In this document: positions 35,180 through 42,189 of the stretch, one piece after another | How the letters are laid out: every line of letters begins with the position of its first letter | How positions within the stretch are numbered: the first letter of the stretch is position 1 | NCBI GenBank assembly: GCA_902800365.1 | Contig: CADCEF010000013.1 | Coordinates: forward strand, 1-64,000 | DNA from: an uncultured Prevotella sp. | GTDB lineage: Bacteria; Bacteroidota; Bacteroidia; Bacteroidales; Bacteroidaceae | Direction of reading: 5' to 3' | DNA length: 64,000 nt | Notes under the pieces: generated by a model | What the model saw: the letters and a program-made list of their open reading frames with translations, nothing else | The model's database searches: none | What the model was told of the DNA's origin: nothing | Translations under genes and position numbers: made by a program

Positions 35180-36748
35180 TTATTGCTCTTTCAATATGCT
35201 TTTTACATTTAGCTTCAAACAGAAATAGATGGCAGGTAGTGCTATGCCGAGCAATAAGGCAACCAACAACGTGATGCTTTTCTTAGGGAATACGGGTTTG
35301 ATTTTTCCCATAGGGGGAGAGACGATGCGCAGATTCTGTGAGTTGTAAATCTGGGTAAGACTGTTCTCCTCGCGCTTCTCTAAGAGGTAGATGTAAAGGG
35401 CCTCTATGATTTTATGTTGACGCTCAGCAGGCAGAACTTTGGTTACTGCCGATGGGGCGGCTGATATTTGCTGTTTCAACTTCTGATCTTCACGATTTAC
35501 GGCCTTTTGACTAGCCTTCAATTGAGCAACTCCGTGATCCAAAGAGTTTGTGATTGCTTTACGCATATTGCTCAACTGGTTGTCCAGATCTTTTACCAGC
35601 GGGTTACTTGCACTACTGTTCTCGGCCATCTGGTTACGCTGAAGTTGTAGCTTGTTGTACTCGCTGATTTGAGTGGCTACATTATCATTGTCGGGTAAAA
35701 GATTGGCAGGCAAAACCTGATTACTACCTTCTGATAGCTTCACCTGATTGCGCATCTGCTCCATAATATATAATTGGTTGTTCACCTTTACCTGTTGCTC
35801 ATAGGTTAGAGCTGCATTTGCCATATACATCTTAGCTGCCTCTTCGTAGTCGGGCATCAGGTTGTTCCCTTTGAACTGGGCAATATCCTTGTCCAGTCCA
35901 CTCAACTCCTGCTCAATATCCTTAATGCGCTCGTTAATAAACTGGGTAGATATGTCGGCAGTATTCTTCTTGTCGTTCATCCAAGCCTCCTGATACACAT
36001 TTATCAGTGTATTGATAATCAGTTCGGCGCGCTCAGCTATCTGGTCGCGATAGCCTATGTGGATAATACTGGTTTGATCGTCGGTCAGGTCGATATCCAA
36101 CTGCTCCAAGCAGCGCTCTACCTGGTCGTATTTCTTTTCTTTGGTAATGCGGATGGTCATTTCGCCCTTCTCGTCCATCACCTTTTTAAAGTATTTGGTG
36201 GCAATCACACTAATGGGACCCATCGGCGTCTGGCACACGGTGTTTACTTTGCCTTCAACCTCACCGCTCAGCTTATCCTTGTTTTTACGCATTTTGTAAA
36301 GCGTAAAGGTGCCGTCCTGTCGCAGGTCCATCTTCAGGTAGGCCCCGTCTTTATCGGTTAGCTTGGGGAATGTGAGCTTTACAGGCAGTGTCTCCTCCCA
36401 AAGATCGCGTTTCATCAAGCCGTCGTAAATGTCATAACGCGTGTCGAGACCTAAACGGGTTATCACTTCCATCAGTAGGGCGGGCGATGACATGATTTCC
36501 ATCTCGTTGCTTACGTTCGATGCGATGTTGATGCCTGCCAGTCCGGCTAGCATACCCATATTGGCAGACATAGATGATAGCAATCCGCCACCACCATTCT
36601 CGTCTTTGATAAGTACAGTAGCGCTGCGTTCATATCGTGGGGCGAACATCAGCAGAAAAAGGATTGCTGCTATAAGTGTTGTTGTAAGCGTGGCAGCAAA
36701 CAATCGCCAGTGTTTCTTACATTCGTTTATGTATGATTTTAAGTCCAT
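35180..36748 (-). CDS. Polysaccharide chain-length determinant (Wzz type)
   Basis: The 522-residue inner-membrane protein has one TM helix near each end (about 17-35 and 488-510), with a long periplasmic coiled-coil-rich domain between. It controls polymer length and links synthesis to the outer-membrane exporter. PVFPKKSITLLVALLLGIALP is the usual proline-rich second TM region. No C-terminal tyrosine-kinase domain is attached, and no separate kinase or phosphatase gene is in the operon, so regulation by tyrosine phosphorylation is either absent or encoded elsewhere. Confidence 0.9.
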   Translation of the reverse strand: MDLKSYINECKKHWRLFAATLTTTLIAAILFLLMFAPRYERSATVLIKDENGGGGLLSSMSANMGMLAGLAGINIASNVSNEMEIMSSPALLMEVITRLGLDTRYDIYDGLMKRDLWEETLPVKLTFPKLTDKDGAYLKMDLRQDGTFTLYKMRKNKDKLSGEVEGKVNTVCQTPMGPISVIATKYFKKVMDEKGEMTIRITKEKKYDQVERCLEQLDIDLTDDQTSIIHIGYRDQIAERAELIINTLINVYQEAWMNDKKNTADISTQFINERIKDIEQELSGLDKDIAQFKGNNLMPDYEEAAKMYMANAALTYEQQVKVNNQLYIMEQMRNQVKLSEGSNQVLPANLLPDNDNVATQISEYNKLQLQRNQMAENSSASNPLVKDLDNQLSNMRKAITNSLDHGVAQLKASQKAVNREDQKLKQQISAAPSAVTKVLPAERQHKIIEALYIYLLEKREENSLTQIYNSQNLRIVSPPMGKIKPVFPKKSITLLVALLLGIALPAIYFCLKLNVKSILKEQ

Positions 36749-36758
36749 ATCAACTTGA

Positions 36759-37541
36759 TTATTTAAAAAGGAATACGGCTACGGTGGTGAGCACCGATAC
36801 AATCGACAGCCAGAACGATGCGTTACGTGTTTCGTTGCCGTTGGCGGTCGACTGGCGTGCTCTTACACTATTGGCTTTTACGTAGACGATGTCGTTCTGG
36901 TGGATGTTAAAGGCCTCTGAGTTTAACAGCTTCTGTCCATCGGTAAGGCTCAATACGTATGTTTTGCGTTTGCCGCCTTCGGTTCTGATTACCATCACCG
37001 AATCGCGCTTACCATATTGCGATAGGTCGCCAGCCTTGCCCAGCGCCTCTAGTAGCGTCATCTGGTCTTTCTCTATCTTATAAACACCAGGTTCCTTTAC
37101 TTCGCCAGTTACCGTAAATGTCATGTTCTGCAGCTCCACGGTTACGTTGGCGTCCTTTAACTGCTCCTTCTGCAGTTCGTGTTTGATGGTCTGCTCGGCC
37201 TCATATCGAGTCAGTCCACCCACATGTATCTCACCAATTACTGGGAAATCGATAGTGCCTTGCGGGCTTACAGTATAGGGGGCAATGTAGGGATTGCCTG
37301 CAGCATTACCTTGGGTAATCTGTGTGGCAAAACTCTTATTAAACAGGTTGCTCATCAACGGGTCTTTGCTCTTTACAATCACTGTTAGCTGATCGTTAGG
37401 TTGCAGTTTAATGGTGCCATCAATCGTGATATCTGTCTGTTGACCGTTCTGTAGATCTTGCAGATAGTTAAAGTTGCGTGGTGTAGTGCAGCTTGCCATC
37501 ACCAGCGCCGTGCATATTGCAATAAATAAACGATTCTTCAT
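36759..37541 (-). CDS. Wza-like polysaccharide export lipoprotein
   Basis: The 260-residue protein has a lipoprotein signal (LVMASCTTP), the Poly_export domain with LQPNDQLTVIVKSKDPLMSNLF and VSPQGTIDFPVIGEIHVGGLTRYEAEQTI, and an SLBB-like part TVTGEVKEPGVYKIEKDQMTLLEAL. It forms the outer-membrane exit channel. A final hydrophobic helix (about 240-259) ends the protein, as in other Bacteroidetes members. It is the first gene of the operon and is 10 bases before the Wzz gene. Confidence 0.92.
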   Translation of the reverse strand: MKNRLFIAICTALVMASCTTPRNFNYLQDLQNGQQTDITIDGTIKLQPNDQLTVIVKSKDPLMSNLFNKSFATQITQGNAAGNPYIAPYTVSPQGTIDFPVIGEIHVGGLTRYEAEQTIKHELQKEQLKDANVTVELQNMTFTVTGEVKEPGVYKIEKDQMTLLEALGKAGDLSQYGKRDSVMVIRTEGGKRKTYVLSLTDGQKLLNSEAFNIHQNDIVYVKANSVRARQSTANGNETRNASFWLSIVSVLTTVAVFLFK

Positions 37542-37588
37542 TATATCTAAAAACGCTATTTATACCTTATTATTATAGAATTCGGGGG

Positions 37589-37596
37589 CAAAAATA
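37589..37596 (-). promoter_or_regulatory. -7 box of the polysaccharide operon
   Basis: The minus strand reads TATTTTTG followed by C, 48 bases before the Wza-like start. It appears to drive all eight genes down to 29595; no other clear promoter of this type lies in the operon. Confidence 0.7.
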
Positions 37597-37639
37597 CTAA
37601 AATTTTGGGTAAAAATGTTGTTTATATCCGAAAAAGTGC

Positions 37640-37647
37640 TATCTTTG
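37640..37647 (+). promoter_or_regulatory. ssrA -7 box
   Basis: TATCTTTG followed by C, about 48 bases upstream of the mature tmRNA 5' end. Confidence 0.7.
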
Positions 37648-37694
37648 CAACCGAATTTGCTGGTGAGCAGTTCGAATTACGACATTTACGTCTT

Positions 37695-38092
37695 GGGGGT
37701 GACTGGATTTGACGGCGAGATGAAATGGTACGTAAGCACGCGGAGGCTTCTTTGGTTCCCTCCATAATCTGAGTCAAGGAAATTATAATTGGCAACAATG
37801 AGTATGCTCTCGCTGCCTAATCGAAGTATAGTAGATTACTGGCTTTATTCCTTTACAAGGTAGAGGAACGAGACGTCGCTCCGAGGATGTTGTTCCGAAT
37901 CCAAAGATAAAGCGGCGCAGGTTAAATCGGAAATAGTCACTGTAGGCTCCGATGCAGGGATGAAGTTTTAGGAGATAAGGTCGCAGTTGGTGGCTTGGGT
38001 CTTGCTGCAGCTCGAAAATGAAGGCCAAGATAAGCGTGTAGAAAGCGTATGGTTTCCTTGTGCGGACGAGGGTTCGACTCCCTCCACTTCCA
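37695..38092 (+). ncRNA. ssrA: Transfer-messenger RNA (tmRNA)
   Basis: tmRNA rescues stalled ribosomes and tags the unfinished protein for degradation. The 5' end GGGGGTGACTGGATTTGACGG is typical of the tRNA-like part (seen from 37695). The 3' end has the T-arm GAGGGTTCGACTCCCTC, and the acceptor strand CACTTCC (38085-38091) pairs with GGGGGTG. The discriminator A is 38092; CCA is not encoded. The tag frame at 37791-37820 reads GNNEYALAA then TAA, ending in the LAA degradation signal. About 400 bases is a normal one-piece length. The short protein-like frames across it are artefacts. Confidence 0.96.
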
Positions 38093-38118
38093 CTTTTGTT
38101 GCGCCCTCGCGAGGTCTC

Positions 38119-38138
38119 ACCCTCGTGAGGGTTCTTTA
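38119..38138 (+). terminator. Hairpin after ssrA
   Basis: ACCCTC-GT-GAGGGT is followed by TCTTTA. It lies 27 bases after the tmRNA and is also the outer end of the left inverted-repeat arm; a close copy occurs at 41999-42018. Confidence 0.6.
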
Positions 38139-38277
38139 CTTATTTTTCCATCAACCAGTATTTTTTTCTGAGTAAAAAGTTTGCTATCTAGGGCGAAGCA
38201 ATCGCTTACCTCCCTTATGAATATTTATATTAATAATTATTAACAATCGGATTGGCCCAAATACAGATATTTCTTCT

Positions 38278-38285
38278 TATATTTG
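38278..38285 (+). promoter_or_regulatory. -7 box of the redox/MATE module
   Basis: TATATTTG followed by C, within the left repeat arm. The right arm has TATATTTA at the same place, so only the left copy matches the consensus. Confidence 0.65.
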
Positions 38286-38316
38286 CACCATCTATTAACT
38301 GAAAGATTGAAAACTT

Positions 38317-39229
38317 GTGATTATAAATGGTTTATGTGCTGATTATGGCAGCCGTTTCTGTCCATGTATATTGGCAGTAACGGGCGGTTGTGCAGTTTGC
38401 AGTCAGGTCAATGGCAAGGACTTTTGCGACTGTAAGGCCAGTGGCGGTATCTGTATCAAGCAGGAACTGCTTAGAAATGGTGGGAAAGCGAACCCCGGTC
38501 GGTTAACGTATGAATGCGAAGTGATGTCGGTGATTCATTACGACGGCTTAGTGTTTTTTAGGGTTAAGGTGCCTTTATCATTAGAGAGGGAGGTGAAACG
38601 TCCAGGCGGCTTTGTGTTTGTACGCCGTAAAGATGCGGCTTCCTGGTACGATGTACCCATCTCCGTACAATTTGAGGAGATGATGGTGGGTAGCATAGGA
38701 ATGACGCTTCTTTTCCGTGGCGTCAAGACTAACCAGTTCAAGGACTTAGCCGAGGGTGACACGCTGTTGATACGCGGCCCGTTCAACAACGGTCTGTTAG
38801 GATTGCAGCATCTGGAAGCGCAACAGTCGAGTCGCTGCTTGATACTGGCCAAGGGCATTGGTTTATTGCCATCGGTATCACGAAGGAAATTTCTCACCTT
38901 CCATCCTGAAGTTCCAGCTCGATTTGTTTGAACTTCCATATAGACCTTTGACTCTGCTTGATGACGATGGTGAGCTCAGCACACCTACCAAGCATCTTAT
39001 CAGACGGTTCGTGACCGATGGAGGCAGTCTGATTCATGTCGGGGCTTCAGAATATGTGATACACCAGGTGACCGCCTATCTACATTATATCGGCAAAAGT
39101 CATGTAAAGCTCTCTGCCTGCAACAATGCCAAGATGTGTTGCGGCGAAGGTGTGTGCGGCGCATGCACGGAAACAACTGCCGACAGACGGGTCATTCATC
39201 ATTGTAAAGAACAAGTAAAAATAAAATAA
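38317..39229 (+). pseudogene. Frameshifted FAD/NAD-binding iron-sulfur oxidoreductase (PyrK-like)
   Basis: Two overlapping frames form one gene. Frame 1 (GTG at 38317 to the stop at 38931) gives the Cys-rich N-terminus FCPCILAVTGGCAVC and a ferredoxin-reductase-like FAD domain ending LAKGIGLLPSVS. The +1 frame continues with QLDLFELP and a C-terminal 2Fe-2S motif CNNAKMCCGEGVCGAC, stopping at 39229. The total is 913 bases, 304 codons plus one, so a single-base insertion (or two-base loss) around 38885-38925 explains it. Intact relatives are electron-transfer proteins like the dihydroorotate dehydrogenase electron-transfer subunit. It precedes an FAD-dependent oxidoreductase by 8 bases. A sequencing error is possible. 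Confidence 0.8.
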
Positions 39230-39237
39230 TACGTTAT

Positions 39238-40512
39238 ATGAGAGTTATTATCATAGGAGGCGGATGGGCCGGTACAGCCGCTGCGATAGCTGCAAGAAAA
39301 GCTGGCGCCGAGGTTTGTCTGATAGAGAAAACAGATATGCTACTGGGATGTGGCAATGCAGGTGGAATCATGCGTAACAACGGTAGGTTCACAGCTGCCG
39401 AAGAGATGATTGCATTGGGAGGCGGCGAACTGTTCCAGTTGATTGACCGCATTGCGGTGCACCGCAACGTGGAGTTCCCCGGCCATCATCACGCCACACT
39501 CTATCCTGTCAACACCATCGAGGCACATGTTCGTCGACTGGTTGTGGAAATGGGCATTGATGTGCGCTGTTCTACACACATCTGCGATGTAGCGTGTAAC
39601 AACAATCGGTTGGAAGGAGTCTATGCCGACTCTGGCGACCTTTTCGAAGGTGATGTCTTTATTGAAACTACAGGCAGTGCCGGCCCTATGGGTAACTGTT
39701 TGAAATATGGCAATGGTTGCTGCATGTGCGTGCTGCGCTGCCCAGCCTTTGGTCCGCGCATCAGTATCACTGAGCGCTGTGGAGGCCAGGATTATCAGGG
39801 CGAACGCCAGCCCGACATGTTCGGTGTGTTCTCTGGATCGTGCAAGGTGTCGAAAGAGAGTCTGTCGGCAGCGCTGCAGGATGAATTGAACAGCAAAGGT
39901 GTAGCCTTGATACCACTTCCTAAGGAGGAGATCAACTACGACAAACTGAAGATAAAGGCCTGTAAGCAATATGCCATCAAGGATTTCTCTGAGAATATGA
40001 TCCTACTCGATACTGGCGACGCTAAGCTCATGACCAGCTACTATCCCGTTGAGAAGTTGAGACGGCTGCCCGGCATGGAAAATGCCCGTTACGTAGATCC
40101 ATGTGCTGGCAGCAAGGGCAACTCCATACGTTACCTCTCAGTAGCCTACCGCTCAAATGCTATGACTGTGGATGGTATCAGCAACCTGCTTTGCGCTGGC
40201 GAGAAAAGTGGTCTGTTTATTGGTCACACAGAGGCCATTACCACAGGAACCTTGGCTGGTCACAACGCTGCACGATTGGCTGCCGCCAAGCCCTTGCTGA
40301 CACTGCCGCAGACTCTTGCCGTAGGCGACCTCATTGCAGCGGCTAACAGTGCTATCAAGGAAAGGCACGACACCATGGAGCGCTTTACCTTCTCGGGTGG
40401 AAACTACTTCAACCGCATGAAGGAAAAGCAGCTATACACCACCGACATCGAAGCCATCAGGCAGCGGGTGGAACAGGCTGGACTGCTGGGAGTGTATAAT
40501 GAACATGTATAG
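39238..40512 (+). CDS. FAD-dependent oxidoreductase (TrmFO/GidA-like fold)
   Basis: The 424-residue protein starts with a Rossmann FAD motif MRVIIIGGGWAGTAAAIAA and EKTDMLLGCGNAGGIMRNNG. It has a Cys-rich stretch NGCCMCVLRCPAFGPRIS (about 160-177). It ends with GLFIGHTEAITTGTLAGHNAARLA, as in GidA/TrmFO relatives. The substrate is unknown; I infer that it takes electrons from the preceding PyrK-like protein. Codons are visibly GC-richer than in neighbouring genes (for example 37 G/C in the 60 bases 39421-39480 against 28 in 45121-45180), consistent with acquisition by transfer. Gaps to both neighbours are 8 bases. Confidence 0.82.
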   Translation: MRVIIIGGGWAGTAAAIAARKAGAEVCLIEKTDMLLGCGNAGGIMRNNGRFTAAEEMIALGGGELFQLIDRIAVHRNVEFPGHHHATLYPVNTIEAHVRRLVVEMGIDVRCSTHICDVACNNNRLEGVYADSGDLFEGDVFIETTGSAGPMGNCLKYGNGCCMCVLRCPAFGPRISITERCGGQDYQGERQPDMFGVFSGSCKVSKESLSAALQDELNSKGVALIPLPKEEINYDKLKIKACKQYAIKDFSENMILLDTGDAKLMTSYYPVEKLRRLPGMENARYVDPCAGSKGNSIRYLSVAYRSNAMTVDGISNLLCAGEKSGLFIGHTEAITTGTLAGHNAARLAAAKPLLTLPQTLAVGDLIAAANSAIKERHDTMERFTFSGGNYFNRMKEKQLYTTDIEAIRQRVEQAGLLGVYNEHV

Positions 40513-40520
40513 CTATCAGA

Positions 40521-41882
40521 ATGCGCTCCTATAAGGTTGACATAGAAGTCTTTGAGCGAATGCCTGTTGCAAGGGCTGTACTTGCTCAGAGTATCCCAGC
40601 CATTGTGGCTCAACTGATAGTGCTTCTTTACAACTGGGCCGACACTTTTTTCCTGGCACGTCTGAACAAACCGGAATTGGTGGCGGCGGCTACCATTGTA
40701 CTCCCCCTCTATCTGATGCTGACCGCCATTGGTAACCTTCCAGGAGTGGGCGGCGGAAGCCAGTTCGCCAATCACCTGGGCAAGCACGATTATACAGGGG
40801 CGCAACGCGTGGCATCGATCACCTTCTGGATGGGTATGATACTGGCATTGGCATGTTGTTTGTCCTTTCCTCTGTGTAGCGACATACTACTGAGCCTCAT
40901 CGGTGCCAACGAACGAACCCTTGCCCCCGCCAAGGAGTATGCGTTCTGGGTGATTACCATAGGCGGCATTCCGGTCATCATGAATCTCGTGCTTGCCAAT
41001 CTGGTCAGAGCAGAGGGTATGGCACTCCAGGCTTCCATCGGCATCTCGGCAGGAGGTATATTGAACTGCTTGCTTGATCCTCTGCTCATGCTGCCGAGCA
41101 TGGGTAATATGGGTATTATTGGTGCAGGTATCGCCACAGCTGTATCAAACATGGTGTCGGTATTGTGGCTTGTTGCCGTCATCTGGCGTCGCCGAAAAAC
41201 TGGTGTGCTAACCTTTGCACCACAGCTTCTACGCTATACCAGGAACTATATAGGCAGCATTGCCAAGGTTGGTTTCTCTTCATCTATACAATATATGCTG
41301 ACGGTGGTTGCCGTAGCAGCCCTGACACACTTTGTTGCCCAATATAACACTGAGGCAACAGCAGCCCTTGGCATTGTGAAACGGCTCGACTATCTGCCGC
41401 TTTACTTTACCATCGGACTTTCTCAAGGCATCTTGCCACTGCTTGCCTACAACCACTCGTCGGGCAACGTTGCCCGGCGCAATCACGTGTTCAAGTGCGG
41501 CTGTATCATTTCCTTCGGATTTGCCATGCTGTGCTTCGCTGTATTTGAAATTTGGGCTTACCAATTGGCCATGCTGTTCACACAGGAGTCGCTCACGGTA
41601 TCATACATCGTACCTTTTCTCCGAATACAGGTAGTAGCCATGCCATTCATGGCGGTGTGTTATCCCTCTATCACACTCTTTCAAGCTATGGAGCGTTCAC
41701 GAGAGGCCCTTATCTGCAGCATCCTGCGAAAAGGTGTTGTCGATATCCCCCTGCTCATTGTCCTGAATGCGCTATGGCCTTTATTCGGCTGCATGTGGGT
41801 GCAGCCAATAGTAGATTTCACTTCAATGTTGGTTGCCTTTTACTTTGCCTCTCAGATTCGGGCTCAGATTCATGACTACTAA
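40521..41882 (+). CDS. MATE-family efflux transporter
   Basis: The 453-residue inner-membrane protein has about 12 hydrophobic segments. MATE features include ARAVLAQSIPAIVAQLIVLLYNWADTFFLA and the PGVGGGSQFANHLGKHD loop with the G-x-G-x-x-x region. It should export a small molecule using a sodium or proton gradient; the substrate is unknown. It closes the three-gene module, 8 bases after the oxidoreductase, so export of a product or poison handled by the redox pair is possible. Its TAA stop lies exactly at the inner edge of the right inverted-repeat arm. Confidence 0.9.
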   Translation: MRSYKVDIEVFERMPVARAVLAQSIPAIVAQLIVLLYNWADTFFLARLNKPELVAAATIVLPLYLMLTAIGNLPGVGGGSQFANHLGKHDYTGAQRVASITFWMGMILALACCLSFPLCSDILLSLIGANERTLAPAKEYAFWVITIGGIPVIMNLVLANLVRAEGMALQASIGISAGGILNCLLDPLLMLPSMGNMGIIGAGIATAVSNMVSVLWLVAVIWRRRKTGVLTFAPQLLRYTRNYIGSIAKVGFSSSIQYMLTVVAVAALTHFVAQYNTEATAALGIVKRLDYLPLYFTIGLSQGILPLLAYNHSSGNVARRNHVFKCGCIISFGFAMLCFAVFEIWAYQLAMLFTQESLTVSYIVPFLRIQVVAMPFMAVCYPSITLFQAMERSREALICSILRKGVVDIPLLIVLNALWPLFGCMWVQPIVDFTSMLVAFYFASQIRAQIHDY

Positions 41883-42014
41883 TCAACACATAAACCGTTG
41901 ATAATCACAAGTTTCAATCCTTCAGTTGATAGATGGTGTAAATATAAGAAGAAATATCTGAATTTGGATAATACTGATTGATGGAAAAATAAGGAAAGAA
42001 CCCTCGTGAGGGGT
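41880..42014 (-). repeat. Right arm of the long inverted repeat
   Basis: Read on the minus strand, this arm repeats the hairpin, the promoter region (with TATATTTA in place of TATATTTG) and the start of the PyrK-like gene. That start reads as the micro-frame MIINGLCVD then stop (41908 to 41879). It points inward, antisense to the end of the MATE gene. It is continuous, lacking the 93-base segment present in the left arm. Confidence 0.85.
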
Positions 42015-42018
42015 TTTC
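41999..42018 (+). terminator. Hairpin after the MATE gene
   Basis: AACCCTC-GT-GAGGGGTT followed by TT. It is a close copy of the hairpin after ssrA and forms the outer end of the right repeat arm. Confidence 0.55.
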
Positions 42019-42039
42019 CATTTCTGAATATCATTTCAA

Positions 42040-42105
42040 TTTGCGTATAGGCGCACAATCGTTTGCGTATAGCCGAATGATCGTTTGCATATAGGCAAAC
42101 GATGA
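42040..42105. repeat. Three 22-bp tandem repeats (set 1)
   Basis: Units start at 42040, 42062 and 42084. Each begins TTTGC(G/A)TATAG, and the first two end ATCG. The third unit with its flank forms a dyad, ATCGTTTGC facing GCAAACGAT (42081-42104). The period equals about two helical turns. It lies between two convergent genes. Confidence 0.8.
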
Positions 42106-42118
42106 ATTAGTAGGCTTT

Positions 42119-42184
42119 TTGTACCTTTTCTCCTTACTCTTTGTACCTGATAACCTTAGGGATTGTACCTTAAAAACCTTAGGT
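42119..42184. repeat. Three 22-bp tandem repeats (set 2)
   Basis: Units start at 42119, 42141 and 42163, each beginning TTGTACCT. The second and third share AACCTTAGG. The last unit and its flank form TTGTACCT facing AGGTACAA. The period is the same as in set 1 but the sequence differs. The array ends 5 bases before the stop of the SGNH hydrolase gene. Confidence 0.8.
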
Positions 42185-42189
42185 ACAAA

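Larger units (their letters stand above)
38119..38346 (+). repeat. Left arm of the long inverted repeat flanking the redox/MATE module
   Basis: Two blocks of this arm match the reverse complement of 41880-42014. They are 38119-38162 (hairpin, TTATTTTTCCATCAA, CAGTATT) and about 38257-38346 (CAAAT-CAGATATTTCTTC, the promoter, and the first ten codons of the following gene). Mismatches are few, with one single-base indel. The blocks are separated here by about 93 bases (38163-38255) that are absent from the right arm. Confidence 0.85.

Noticed and set aside
37783..38175. Two short reading frames across the tmRNA region (one per strand)
   Set aside because: They lie on a well-supported tmRNA gene and show no protein family features.
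38119..42014. Insertion sequence or transposon
   Set aside because: No transposase or integrase, and no target-site duplication that I can see; the repeats contain a promoter and coding start rather than simple terminal inverted repeats.
42040..42184. CRISPR array
   Set aside because: Units are directly adjacent with no unique spacers, and no cas genes are present.
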